Part shown: positions 1 through 8,614 of the stretch, in pieces | Layout: each line of letters starts with the position of its first letter | Position numbering within the stretch: position 1 is the first letter of the stretch | From: Acidobacteriota bacterium | GTDB lineage: Bacteria > Acidobacteriota > Terriglobia > Acidiferrales > UBA7541 | Reading direction: 5' to 3' | Length of the DNA: 64,000 nucleotides | Assembly: GCA_013289955.1 (NCBI GenBank) | Contig: JABCYZ010000003.1 | Span: 124,001 to 188,000 of the forward strand | Position numbers and translations under genes: made by a program | Notes under the pieces: generated by a model | Told to the model about the DNA's origin: nothing | What the model saw: the letters and a program-made list of their open reading frames with translations, nothing else | Databases searched by the model: none

Positions 1-2
1 TT

Positions 3-722
3 GGGAGCATAGCCGTGTATCGCAGCGACAATCGCTCCAGCTACAAAGCGCTCAAGGTGCATCTCGAGGGAAATATTCAGAAGCGTTTGAGCCTTGTGGC
101 CAACTACACGCTATCGAGCGCAAAAACGTGGGGCTGCGTGCTCGGCGAACTTTTCGATTACGTGAACGGCGTGTGCAATCCGTTTGACGCGTTCGAGCCG
201 GGCGACTATGGGCCGTCGGGCGAGGACGTTACGCATCGCGCCGTTTTGATCGGGACCTTCCGCGCCCCTGGCGGCTTCGAAGTGAGTTTTCTTTCGCAGG
301 CGGAAAGCGGGCGGCCTATCACCCTTACCAACGCCGACGGTTCGGATCGCGCCGTTGTGGATGGCGTCAAAACCACGCTCGACGAATTTCGCGGAACGCC
401 TTACATCCAAACCGATTTGCGCCTCAGCCGGCCGATCCGGTTTCGCGAACGGTATACGGCTACCCCGTTCATCGAGTTTTTCAACCTTTTCAACCGCAAC
501 AATCCCGGCGCGAACTATGTGACCAATGTCGCCATTCTTCCCGTCAACGATCCCGATAACGTCACCGGTCTTTGCCTCAATCCAGCGTGCACGCAAATCA
601 CGCCGGTGACCAGCGGCAAGCAGCTTCTCGTTCCGGCTGGTGCGCTGGGCGATTTCTTTGGGCCGGGGACGACCGTCGGTATTCCGTTTGCCGCCCAGCT
701 TGGCGTGCGGTTCACGTTCTAA
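3..722 (+). CDS. TonB-dependent receptor, C-terminal part (cut by window edge)
   Basis: The frame is open from base 3, so the gene starts left of the window; the GTG at 15 is an internal codon, not the start. The visible 239 residues read like the last beta-strands of an outer-membrane TonB-dependent receptor. They alternate polar and hydrophobic residues, include the strand LSLVANYTLSSAKTWG and a 'PFIEFFNLFNRNNPG' segment typical of the penultimate strand, and end with the terminal Phe (LGVRFTF) required for outer-membrane insertion by BAM. The substrate cannot be read from this part. Large carboxypeptidase-regulatory-domain receptors of this kind are abundant in Acidobacteriota, usually for glycan or siderophore uptake. 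The class is fairly sure, the exact family is not. Confidence 0.75.
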   Translation, partial: GSIAVYRSDNRSSYKALKVHLEGNIQKRLSLVANYTLSSAKTWGCVLGELFDYVNGVCNPFDAFEPGDYGPSGEDVTHRAVLIGTFRAPGGFEVSFLSQAESGRPITLTNADGSDRAVVDGVKTTLDEFRGTPYIQTDLRLSRPIRFRERYTATPFIEFFNLFNRNNPGANYVTNVAILPVNDPDNVTGLCLNPACTQITPVTSGKQLLVPAGALGDFFGPGTTVGIPFAAQLGVRFTF

Positions 723-819
723 CGGCCGGAAAAACCAGTCACACCAAAAACCGGCAACCACCAAAACCTAAAACCGCCCTGACGCGGGGCCGCGAATGGC
801 TGGCAAGAAGTCGCGCGGC

Positions 820-1977
820 TCAGAGGGACCCGCGGTTACGCAGGCCGTGGATGCGCAGTTCGATCAGGTCGTCGATGGTCGGATCCTTGTATCCGTGCTC
901 GCGGACTTCCTTGACGAAATTGGCGTCGACGCCGTGGATGCGCATGGCCACCAGTTGATCGGGTGAGATCTTCGGGTAACCGGCTTCTTTCATGCTCCTC
1001 ACAAATTCCGGGCTCACGCCGTGGATGCGGAAGGCCACGAGGTCATCCGAGGAAATATTCTTTTCAACCAGCTGCTGAATCTGTTCGGTAAATTCCGGGC
1101 TGACTCCATGAATGCGGAAGGCGACGAGCTGGTCAACGGGGAGATTCCGGCCCATGAGCGCGGCCATGGACTTGACGAATTCGGGGTCGGCGCCGTGGAT
1201 GCGCATGGCGACGAGATCGTCCGCAGAAACATCTTTTGAGACGGATTCATGGACGGAGCGGACGAAATCGGGAGACACGCCATGGATGCGGAAGGCCACG
1301 AGATCGTCGACAGAAAATCTTTCGCCGAGAAGCGCGTTGATTTCCTTGGTGAATTCGGGGCTGACGCCATGGATGCGCATAGCGACGAGATTGTCGGGAG
1401 AAGGTTTTTCAGGGAGAAGGCCGAGCACGGCGCGCGTGAATTCGGGGGTGACGCCGTGAATGCGGAAGGCCATGAGATCGTCGGTCGTGAGATCAGGATA
1501 GCCGAGATCCTTCATGTCCCGGACAAACTGGCGCGAGACGTCATGAACCGCGAAGGCGAAGAGCTGCTCCTGGTCTAAACCGGAATAGCCGAGCGACTTC
1601 ATGCCCCGGACGTATTCGTCACTGGCCACAAAGCTGAATTTGCCGCTGCCTTCACCGTTATGGAAGCGGCCATCAAAGCTCATGATTCCGGCGTCGCGGC
1701 GCAGCTCGAAATGCACGGGCGAATCTTTGGCGGAGGCGATGTTAGCGTCAAGGCCCGCAAAGTCGCTGATCTTGTGAGTGTTGCCCCAGGTGCTGTGATG
1801 GCCCCAGCCGGAGGAACGTTCGACCTCAAGATCGAAACATCCGCAACTGGCACCGCTGTTGAATCTGGCAGACCAGTCACCGTGAATGGTGTCATCGGCG
1901 GCGCTCGGTGAAACGCGCGTGGTCAGAATTCCGGTCATCAGGATGGCCGCGGCCAGCCACATCGTGAATTTACGCAT
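820..1977 (-). CDS. Secreted protein with nine 29-residue RIHG repeats
   Basis: 385 residues. The ATG at 1977 is chosen because AGAGGTG sits just upstream and it opens directly into a signal peptide (residues 1-27, hydrophobic core WLAAAILMTGIL); the longer open frame to 2271 has no such support. Residues 28-117 form a small beta-rich domain with a CGC motif. Residues 118-378 are nine consecutive units of exactly 29 residues, each ending in (V/A)(A/E)(F/M/L)RIHG except the first, which has AVHD; the next unit begins V(S/T)PEF(V/T). A seven-residue tail follows. Similar repeats occur in acidobacterial exported proteins, some near BlaR1/M56 peptidases, but no such partner is visible here. Function unknown; an alpha-helical solenoid acting as a binding scaffold is my inference. 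Confidence 0.8.
   Translation of the reverse strand: MRKFTMWLAAAILMTGILTTRVSPSAADDTIHGDWSARFNSGASCGCFDLEVERSSGWGHHSTWGNTHKISDFAGLDANIASAKDSPVHFELRRDAGIMSFDGRFHNGEGSGKFSFVASDEYVRGMKSLGYSGLDQEQLFAFAVHDVSRQFVRDMKDLGYPDLTTDDLMAFRIHGVTPEFTRAVLGLLPEKPSPDNLVAMRIHGVSPEFTKEINALLGERFSVDDLVAFRIHGVSPDFVRSVHESVSKDVSADDLVAMRIHGADPEFVKSMAALMGRNLPVDQLVAFRIHGVSPEFTEQIQQLVEKNISSDDLVAFRIHGVSPEFVRSMKEAGYPKISPDQLVAMRIHGVDANFVKEVREHGYKDPTIDDLIELRIHGLRNRGSL
844..1626 (-). repeat. Nine tandem 87-bp coding repeats
   Basis: The Arg of RIHG falls at residues 172, 201, 230, 259, 288, 317, 346 and 375 of the host protein, so the period is exactly 29 codons; a degenerate first unit (AVHD) precedes them. At DNA level the phrase for 'gtggatgcg(c/g)a' recurs every 87 bases on the + strand. 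The units have diverged at other positions, which points to old tandem duplication under selection rather than a recent slippage array. Confidence 0.9.
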
Positions 1978-2383
1978 GGGGTTCACCTCTTGACCAATGA
2001 AGACGCGGGAGAGGGGAATTTGTTCCATGGGAACTTGAGAAGCCGGGACAAAAGAAGCAGGCAAGCGAGTGGACAGCGACCGGGACACGGAGCATGGGAG
2101 GCCCGAACTCCGGGAGTATCGAGTAAAACGTGAAGTAAGGGCATGAACGGAAAGGGGTTGCGGGCCGCTGGGGGTGACCGAGGCTCGCTCACAAGGGCCA
2201 CGAGCCCGGTCTGGGCCCTCCCAACGGGCTGTTGAGGGAGCTGCGTTAAGGGGCGGCTCTCGAACCCACATTTTTCGATATTGCCAATAAGAACGTTGCG
2301 TTTGCGGCTGCTCATCCTGCGGACCATGATCTTGGCACTAAGGACGCCGGGTGTACCTCTGAAGTGGCCGGCGGAGGTGGTCC

Positions 2384-3253
2384 TTGGACTACGTTCAGCC
2401 AACAGAGCTTATAAAGGATGCCATTCAGGCGGCGGCGAAAAAGGCCGCTTTGCCTGTCGGCGATCTGCTGCTTCGGAGTTTTCTTGCGGGTGGGCTCTTG
2501 GCCTATGCCACTTCGCTTGTATTTACTGTCCTGGCGCAGAATGTGGCGCCGATTGTGGGAGCGCTGCTCTTTCCGGTGGGATTCGTCATCCTGGTACTGC
2601 TGGGGCTGGAACTCGCGACGGGGAATTTTGCGTTGCTGCCGATGGGATGGGCGGCAGGGAAAGTCTCGCCTTCAGAGATGATCCGTAATCTGGGCTGGGT
2701 GTATCTCGGCAACCTGGCAGGAAGCTTGTTCTACGGTTTGTTGTTCTATCTGGTGGTGACGAACTGCGGGGCCAGCGGAAGCGGGGCCGTCGGCGAATTG
2801 GTGAAGGCGGCGGCGCAGAAAAAGACGCTTGGCTATATGGCGCTGGGGCTTCGCGGCTGGGAGACGGCGTTCCTCAAAGGAGTTTTGTGCAACTGGATGG
2901 TGACGCTCGGGGCGGTGCTCGCGATGGCTTCGCGCTCGACGATTGGCAAAGTGATCGCCATGTGGCTCCCGATCATGACGTTTTTCGCGCACGGATACGA
3001 ACATTCGATTGTGAACATGTTTTTGATTCCTACCGGGATGCTGTTGGGCGCGCCGGTTTCGCTGGGACAGTGGTGGATATGGAATCAGATTCCGGTCACG
3101 CTCGGAAACTTTGTGTCCGGCGCCCTGCTGACGGGGCTTCTGCTCTATGTAACCAACATGCCCAGGAAATCCGCGACGATGGAAATTCCGCTGGGCGGCG
3201 AGGAAATTGCCCAGGTGCGGAGCGTGGCCGGACAAGCGGCCGAGGCGGACTAA
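2384..3253 (+). CDS. Formate/nitrite transporter family channel, probably nitrite
   Basis: 289 residues. The start is TTG at 2384, preceded by GGAGGTGG at 2372-2379 with proper spacing. The protein has six hydrophobic segments and the family look of FocA/NirC pentameric channels, which pass small monovalent anions across the inner membrane. Typical pieces are the N-terminal amphipathic helix (PTELIKDAIQAAAKKA), the 'LGLELATGNFALLPMG' loop after the second segment, and 'GVLCNWMVTLGA' plus 'GYEHSIVNMFLIPTG' in the second half. It lies 114 bp before a siroheme nitrite reductase and uroporphyrinogen-III synthase on the same strand, so nitrite (NirC-like) is the likeliest cargo; formate cannot be excluded from sequence alone. 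Confidence 0.85.
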   Translation: MDYVQPTELIKDAIQAAAKKAALPVGDLLLRSFLAGGLLAYATSLVFTVLAQNVAPIVGALLFPVGFVILVLLGLELATGNFALLPMGWAAGKVSPSEMIRNLGWVYLGNLAGSLFYGLLFYLVVTNCGASGSGAVGELVKAAAQKKTLGYMALGLRGWETAFLKGVLCNWMVTLGAVLAMASRSTIGKVIAMWLPIMTFFAHGYEHSIVNMFLIPTGMLLGAPVSLGQWWIWNQIPVTLGNFVSGALLTGLLLYVTNMPRKSATMEIPLGGEEIAQVRSVAGQAAEAD

Positions 3254-3317
3254 ATATTTATTTGTGATTTTTGTGGGAGAGGAAGGGATGGGACTAGCTG
3301 CTGCGAAACGCCTGGTT

Positions 3318-3340
3318 GTGGCGGCTGACTCTAGCGCCAC
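3318..3340 (+). promoter_or_regulatory. Hairpin between transporter and nitrite reductase genes
   Basis: GTGGCG at 3318-3323 is complementary to CGCCAC at 3335-3340 with an 11-nt loop, located 28 bases before the nirA start. It has no T-run, so it is not a good terminator. It could stabilise a processed end or modulate nirA expression; the function is inferred. Confidence 0.3.
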
Positions 3341-3367
3341 CAGACGCGCGCTTTCAAGGAGAATGCC

Positions 3368-5044
3368 ATGACCCCCGAAAGGGAAGCGGACGGAGTCACG
3401 ACGGGAGAGACAGCCTCTCGTGCCCGGAGCCCGGGCGCAAACTCCGTCGAGGGCTTTAAGGCTTCGGTCGGCGGCGACGGGCTGCGCATACTCGAGCACC
3501 TGCCAGAGATTATTCGGCGAGGCGCGGAATCGCTTACGCCTGCCGAAAAGGAATTGCTGAAGTGGCTGGGAGTTTTCTATCGCAGGCCGACGCCCGGCAA
3601 GTTCATGATGCGTATTCGCATGCCGAACGGGTTTGTGAACAGCGAGCAGCTGCGGACGATCGCTGAGCTTTCGCGGCTGATGGGCGATAACGTCCTGGAC
3701 GTTACGACCAGGCAGCAGATCGAGCTGCGCGGATTCACTCTGGACTGCATTCCGGCGATCTGGCAGAAGTTGCGTGGACTGGACCTTCGCTCTCTGCAGA
3801 CCGGGATGGACAACGTGCGAAACATCAATGGATGCGCGCTGGCGGGATTGACGCCGCACGAACTGTTCGACGCGTCGCCAGTGGTAGAGGAGCTGGACCG
3901 GATTATTGTGGGGAGCGAGGGCAACCCGGAATTTACGAACTTGCCGCGCAAGCTCAACATTACGGTGACCGGGTGCCTGGACAACTGCACGCACAACGAG
4001 TCGCAGGACATCGCGCTGGTTCCGGCAAAGAAGGGCGGGCGAGCGGGGTTTAACGTGCTGGTGGGGGGAAAGATGGGATCGGGGGGATTCACGATCGCCT
4101 CGCCGCTGAATGTGTTTGTGGAGATTTTCCAGGCTGTCGGGGTGGTCCTCGAGCTGGTCAAGATTCACCGGGACCACAGCCCGCGGGAGGCGCGCTCGAA
4201 ATGCAGGTTTCGATTCCTGATTGAAAAATGGGGAATTCCACGATTGCGGGCGGAGTTGACGGCGCGTTTGGGGCATGAGCTGGCTTTTCAAGGGCGAGAC
4301 ATGCGGAGCTCCCAACATGCCGACCACCTGGGGATTAGCCGGCAAAAGAGGGCGAGAGTTGCGGCGGTGGGGCTATCGATACCTGTGGGCAGGGTGAATC
4401 CCGAGGAGATGGAGGAGCTCGGGCGTTTGGCGGACGTGTATGGGACGGGCGAGATTCGGCTGACGACGGGACAGAATGCCGTGATTCCCAATGTGCCGAG
4501 GGAACGCGTGCCGCAGCTTTTCCAGGAAGATTTGCTGGAGAAATTTTCCCCCCAGCCATCGCCGTTTGTACGCGGACTGGTGGCCTGCATCGGGACGGAT
4601 TATTGCAGTCTGGCGCTGATTGAAACGAAGGGACGAGCGGTGGCGCTGTCCAAGGCTCTTGAGGAAAAGATGGGCGCCGGAGGTAAACCGTTGACGATTC
4701 ATTGGTCGGGCTGTCCGGCTGGTTGCGGAAACCATGAGGCGGCGGACATCGGACTTCGCGGGTTCAAGACAAAAATTGGCGGGAAGATTGTCGATGCAGT
4801 GGCGGTTTATGTGGGGGGCCGGACGGGGCCGTATGCCGTGGCCGGGAAGGAAATTTTGGCGACGGTGCCATGCGATCGGGAGTTCCCGGAAGTGATGGCC
4901 AAGGTCATCGAGTCCTACCGGCGGGAAAGCGAATATGAGCGTGGCGGAGTCCTGGGGGATCCGCTCTTCACGGCAGCTGCAACGCTCGGACTAGCCTCGT
5001 GGCGATCTTCTCTATCGAATGCGGCCTCGGCCAGCGCGGATTGA
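3368..5044 (+). CDS. nirA: Ferredoxin-type nitrite/sulfite reductase (siroheme, 4Fe-4S)
   Basis: 558 residues; ATG preceded by AAGGAG at 3356-3361. The enzyme reduces nitrite to ammonium (or sulfite to sulfide) with six electrons at a coupled siroheme/4Fe-4S centre in the cytoplasm. The two tandem nitrite/sulfite reductase half-domains are visible. The cluster ligands are C407 and C413 (CIGTDYC) and C449 and C453 (GCPAGCG), the spacing found in plant-type NirA, followed by 'ADIGLRG'. The first half carries 'DVTTRQQIELRG' and 'GCLDNCTHNESQD'. Length matches NirA/Sir of bacteria. Transporter upstream and hemD downstream (55 bp) favour assimilatory nitrite reduction; ferredoxin as donor is inferred from the absence of a flavin domain or a NirD partner. 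Confidence 0.88.
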   Translation: MTPEREADGVTTGETASRARSPGANSVEGFKASVGGDGLRILEHLPEIIRRGAESLTPAEKELLKWLGVFYRRPTPGKFMMRIRMPNGFVNSEQLRTIAELSRLMGDNVLDVTTRQQIELRGFTLDCIPAIWQKLRGLDLRSLQTGMDNVRNINGCALAGLTPHELFDASPVVEELDRIIVGSEGNPEFTNLPRKLNITVTGCLDNCTHNESQDIALVPAKKGGRAGFNVLVGGKMGSGGFTIASPLNVFVEIFQAVGVVLELVKIHRDHSPREARSKCRFRFLIEKWGIPRLRAELTARLGHELAFQGRDMRSSQHADHLGISRQKRARVAAVGLSIPVGRVNPEEMEELGRLADVYGTGEIRLTTGQNAVIPNVPRERVPQLFQEDLLEKFSPQPSPFVRGLVACIGTDYCSLALIETKGRAVALSKALEEKMGAGGKPLTIHWSGCPAGCGNHEAADIGLRGFKTKIGGKIVDAVAVYVGGRTGPYAVAGKEILATVPCDREFPEVMAKVIESYRRESEYERGGVLGDPLFTAAATLGLASWRSSLSNAASASAD

Positions 5045-5099
5045 AAAACCGCTTGTTTCCGCTCGATTCGGGGTATAGTCAGCGAGCGGACCCGAGGAA

Positions 5100-5951
5100 A
5101 TGCCCGGCACAAATTTTGAAGGATTGACTGTTCTGACGCTCGAGAGCCGGCGCGGACAGGAAATCAGCCGTCTGATTGAGACTTATGGCGGCAAAGCGTT
5201 TCATGCGCCGGCGATGCGCGAAGTGCCGCTGTCTTCCAATCTCGAAGCGTTGAAATTCGCAGATGCTTTATTCGAAGGAAAATTCGATGTGGTGGTGTTT
5301 TTAACGGGCGTCGGAGCGCGCGCTCTCAGGACGGTCGTCGAGGGAGCCCATCCGGCGGAGAAGTTTCTTGGAGCACTGCGGGAAGCGGCGGTTTTCGCGC
5401 GCGGGCCGAAGCCGGTAGCTGTACTGAGGGAATGGGGCGTGCCCATCGCGCTTACTGCGCCCGAGCCGAACACCTGGCGCGAGTTGCTGCGGGCCATTGA
5501 CAACAACAAGCAGGAATTGCGCGGGAAACGGGTTGCCGTGCAGGAGTACGGCGTTTCTAACCCCGAGTTGCTTCTGGCCTTGCGCGAGAGGGGAGCCGAG
5601 GTTACGGCGGTTCCGGTCTACACATGGGATTTGCCTGAGGACACCGGGCCGCTTGAAGGAGCCATCGAAGAAATCATCGCGGGCCGTATCGACGTGGCGC
5701 TGTTTACGACCAGCGTGCAGATCCATCATCTTTTCCAGATTGCCGAGCAAGCCGGCAAAAAAAACGCGCTGAAGACGGGCATGGAGCGCGCCGTAAAGGC
5801 TTCGATTGGGCCGACGACTTCAGAAGTTTTGCGAAGTTACGGATTGCTCGTAGATCTCGAGGCTTCCCATCCGAAGATGGGATTTCTTGTGAAGGAAGCA
5901 GCGGAAAGTGCGCGGGCGCTGCTTCAGGGAATCGCAGCGCGTCCGCGCTGA
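5100..5951 (+). CDS. hemD: Uroporphyrinogen-III synthase
   Basis: 283 residues; ATG at 5100 after a CGAGGAA ribosome-binding site. It cyclises hydroxymethylbilane with inversion of ring D to uroporphyrinogen III, the branch point for heme and siroheme. The sequence has the two-lobe HemD pattern: 'VLTLESRRGQEISRLIETYGG' opening, 'DVVVFLTGVGARAL' in lobe 1, 'GKRVAVQEYG' and 'VTAVPVYTWDLPED' in lobe 2, 'VALFTTSVQIHHLF' and a C-terminal 'ASIGPTTSEVLRSYGL'. Position directly after nirA suggests it supplies tetrapyrrole for siroheme. No uroporphyrinogen methyltransferase or chelatase gene is present in the window. Confidence 0.85.
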   Translation: MPGTNFEGLTVLTLESRRGQEISRLIETYGGKAFHAPAMREVPLSSNLEALKFADALFEGKFDVVVFLTGVGARALRTVVEGAHPAEKFLGALREAAVFARGPKPVAVLREWGVPIALTAPEPNTWRELLRAIDNNKQELRGKRVAVQEYGVSNPELLLALRERGAEVTAVPVYTWDLPEDTGPLEGAIEEIIAGRIDVALFTTSVQIHHLFQIAEQAGKKNALKTGMERAVKASIGPTTSEVLRSYGLLVDLEASHPKMGFLVKEAAESARALLQGIAARPR

Positions 5952-6033
5952 ATCAGCGCCGCAGAACCCCAAAGGAAAAATTGAGCGGGTCACTGCCAGC
6001 TGAGCAGTTGTCTCTGACCTGGCCGTTTCCGGA

Positions 6034-7455
6034 TCACATTTCTTCGGACACGACGTAGGGAGCGCGATAGGTGCCGCGGAGGAGCGTGTTGGCCTCGTCG
6101 TCACCGATGACCTGCTCGGTAGCGGGATCGAATTTTAGGGTGCGGCCCAAACGATACGAGGCGTTGGCCAGGTGAACCAGCGTTGTGGAGATGTGGGCTT
6201 CGAGGATGGGCGAATGAATGTCCTCGGCGCGGCGGCTGCGGACACAATCGATGAAATTGGCATAGTGGTCGCCGGAGGCTTTGCCGTGCGGGCCGGGTTC
6301 GACCTGATCGGTGAGCCACGTTTTGTAGGCGTCGTAACCGTCGATGGCGAGATAGCCGTTTGAGCCGTAGAAGAGGTTGCCGACGGTGTTGGTCTTGGCG
6401 TCTTTCGGACCGAGGGAGGCCTGCTTGTCGGCGGGCTTTTTGGCCGTGCCCGGGGCGGCGGTGAGTCCTGCGGGAGGAACGGCGCTGGCTCCGTAAGCGC
6501 CGGTGCCGATTTCGGCTTCGTGGTTGGTGATCCAGTGACGGACTTCGAGCTCCATCATCTTGCGCTTGCCGTTGGGAGCGTCGAAATAGAAGACGGCGTT
6601 CAGGGTGTTGGGGGTTTCCTGGTCGTCCTCGAACATGAAATGGCCGCCCATGGCGGAGACGGAGACCGGGAAACCGACTCCCAGGCCCCAGCGGGCGATA
6701 TCGATTTCGTGGATGGCCTGATTGCCGACTTCCCCGTTGCCGGTGTCCCAGATCCAGTGCCAGTTGTAGTGAAAGCGGTTGCGCGTGAAAGGCTTGAAGG
6801 GGGCGGGGCCGGTCCAGAGATCGTAATGGACGCCGGCGGGAACGGGTTCCTCGGTGGCATGGCCAATCGAAGGGCGCCACTTGTAGCTGAGCGCGCGAGA
6901 CATGTAGACGTCGCCGATCGTGCCGTCGCTCAAATGCTGGATGGCTTCGAGCATGCCGGGGTTCGAGCGGGATTGGCTGCCGTGCTGGCAAATGCGGTTG
7001 TACTTCTTTACGGCGCGGACCAGCTGGCGTCCTTCAAACGTGTTGTGCGAGCAGGGCTTTTCAACGTAGACGTCCTTGCCGGCCTGGCAGGCCCAGATAG
7101 CCATGAGCGAGTGCCAATGATTGGGTGTGGCGATCGAGATGGCATCGATTTCCTTGTCTTCGAGGAGCTTGCGAATATCGACGTAGGATTTTGGCTTTGG
7201 CAAGCCGGCCTTTTCGATTTCGCCGATGCGCTGGCTCGACACGTTTTCATCGATGTCGCACAGGGCGGCGATCTCTGTTCCCGGGACGCGCGGGAAACTG
7301 CGGATGTGATCGTTGCCGCGGCCGCGAACGCCGCAAATGGCTACGCGAACGCGATCGTTTGCGCCGAGGATTTTGCCGCCAAGAGCAAGGGCAGCCGCTC
7401 CTGCCGTGATGGCCTTGCCTGTGGTCTTCAGAAAGTCACGCCGTTCGATTTCCAT
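6034..7455 (-). CDS. Tat-exported Gfo/Idh/MocA family oxidoreductase
   Basis: 473 residues from ATG 7455 (AAGGCGG upstream); the frame stays open further upstream but without ribosome-binding site or homology. The N-terminus has a twin-arginine signal (ERRDFLKTTG, residues 4-13) and a hydrophobic run to about residue 31. The Rossmann NAD(P) fold follows ('RVAICGVRGRGNDH'), with the family EKP motif at E132-K133-P134, then the C-terminal alpha/beta substrate domain. Members act on sugars, inositols or their derivatives; the Tat signal implies folding with NAD(P) bound before export. Convergent with hemD. The substrate is unknown. Confidence 0.85.
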   Translation of the reverse strand: MEIERRDFLKTTGKAITAGAAALALGGKILGANDRVRVAICGVRGRGNDHIRSFPRVPGTEIAALCDIDENVSSQRIGEIEKAGLPKPKSYVDIRKLLEDKEIDAISIATPNHWHSLMAIWACQAGKDVYVEKPCSHNTFEGRQLVRAVKKYNRICQHGSQSRSNPGMLEAIQHLSDGTIGDVYMSRALSYKWRPSIGHATEEPVPAGVHYDLWTGPAPFKPFTRNRFHYNWHWIWDTGNGEVGNQAIHEIDIARWGLGVGFPVSVSAMGGHFMFEDDQETPNTLNAVFYFDAPNGKRKMMELEVRHWITNHEAEIGTGAYGASAVPPAGLTAAPGTAKKPADKQASLGPKDAKTNTVGNLFYGSNGYLAIDGYDAYKTWLTDQVEPGPHGKASGDHYANFIDCVRSRRAEDIHSPILEAHISTTLVHLANASYRLGRTLKFDPATEQVIGDDEANTLLRGTYRAPYVVSEEM

Positions 7456-7676
7456 AGTTGCCGCCTTTTTATTCACAGCATGCTTGCAGGGCGCATTGTA
7501 TATCCGATTGCCGGTTTTCGTATGGGAGGGTTGCTCCTGGAGCAGGCGAGCGGGGCGCGCCGTCGATTGTCCTGGCAATGACAAGCTTCTTGGCTCCCTA
7601 TGCGGGCGGAAACGATCAGCCGGGGATGTGCTGCTCACGTGGACGGCGACGAGCGCCGCCGTCGGTTTTCACAGAA

Positions 7677-8534
7677 TCAAATGCGCTTGGCAATTTGGCT
7701 TTGGTATTGGGCGGGCGTGTAGCCGATTACGGATTTGAAATCGTTGATGAGATGAGCCTGGTCGAAGTAGCCGAGCTCGAGGGCGAGTTGGGCCCAATCG
7801 GGGCGGCTGCGAGGGCCGAACTTTTCAACCAGTTCGTGCAAGCGGTAACGGCGGATGACCCACTTTGGGCTGGCGCCGACATAGTCGTGGAAAATCCGCT
7901 GCAGGGATCGCTTGCCGATTCCCGCGCGACTGACGAGATCGTCCACTTTTTTGATAGCAGGCTCCCTGAGAATGCGAGCGACTAACTGATCGGCCAGAGC
8001 GATTGTGGCGTCGGGTTCGGGGAGATGCTCGCGGAAGAAAGAATTGGCAGCTGCTATTTTTTTGCTTTCCCGGCTGGAGGAGACCAGGATCGCTGTGAGT
8101 GCGTCGATGGCCGGGCCGAAAATTCGTTTTGCGGGGACCGTGGAATCGGCCAGCGAGGAAACGGAGGATTTCAGGAAGGGGTGAAAACCTCCCGGCTTGA
8201 ATTTGATTCCAAAGACTTGCGAACGGCCTTCGAGCAGACGCGAGAATTTGCGGGATTGCACGCCGCTAACCACGGCGGCGCCGTTTTCAAAAATCAGATG
8301 AACATTGGGATGGGGGAGGTTCTCGGCGAGGTGCGGCCGAGAGCCGCGAAGATCCCAGCTGATCATCCAGTAGTGAGCAATCCAGTAAGCGAGGTCTGGC
8401 GGCGGACTACGGCGCGCATGACTAAGCTTGCCGGCGGGGAGCAGGTGGCGAAGGACTCCCCGGGCCCGGCCCACTTCCGGGTCGAAGAGTTCTTCGATTT
8501 GACCTGCGGCGGGTTGTCGCGTTTTTCCAATCAC
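7677..8534 (-). CDS. AraC-family transcriptional regulator
   Basis: The C-terminal third carries the two AraC helix-turn-helix units: 'AGIGKRSLQRIFHDYVGASP' and 'ALELGYFDQAHLINDF' ending 'GYTPAQYQ'. The N-terminal part (PDLAYWIAHYWMISWDL, then a cupin-like 'HPNVHLIFENGAAV') resembles the sensor domain common in this branch of AraC proteins. The start is uncertain: the frame is open to an ATG at 8639, which would overlap the divergent gene at 8615; GTG at 8534 and GTG at 8474 are the alternatives and none has a clear ribosome-binding site. I chose 8534 because a direct repeat that looks like an operator lies just upstream. It probably regulates the divergent gene or itself. Confidence 0.78.
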   Translation of the reverse strand: MIGKTRQPAAGQIEELFDPEVGRARGVLRHLLPAGKLSHARRSPPPDLAYWIAHYWMISWDLRGSRPHLAENLPHPNVHLIFENGAAVVSGVQSRKFSRLLEGRSQVFGIKFKPGGFHPFLKSSVSSLADSTVPAKRIFGPAIDALTAILVSSSRESKKIAAANSFFREHLPEPDATIALADQLVARILREPAIKKVDDLVSRAGIGKRSLQRIFHDYVGASPKWVIRRYRLHELVEKFGPRSRPDWAQLALELGYFDQAHLINDFKSVIGYTPAQYQSQIAKRI

Positions 8535-8538
8535 TCGG

Positions 8539-8557
8539 ACTAGTCTAAGGCTAGTCT
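8539..8557 (+). promoter_or_regulatory. Direct repeat CTAGTCT, candidate AraC operator
   Basis: ACTAGTCT (8539-8546) and GCTAGTCT (8550-8557) repeat with an 11-bp step, about one helical turn. They sit between the AraC-family gene and the divergent DUF3224 gene. AraC-family proteins classically bind direct half-sites one or two turns apart, so this is a plausible autoregulatory site; the assignment is inference. Confidence 0.35.
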
Positions 8558-8614
8558 GTCCTCGAGGCGACACGCGGATAGGTTGGGCTAAGTGCAGATC
8601 AAGAGGGAGCGGTG

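Noticed and set aside
2216..2290. GGGTTCGAG on the - strand, resembling a tRNA 3' half
   Set aside because: Position 61 is G, not C, the T-stem fails and there is no matching 5' half.
2672..4345. 557-codon open frame on the - strand
   Set aside because: It lies antisense to the transporter and nirA genes, both of which have clear family motifs.
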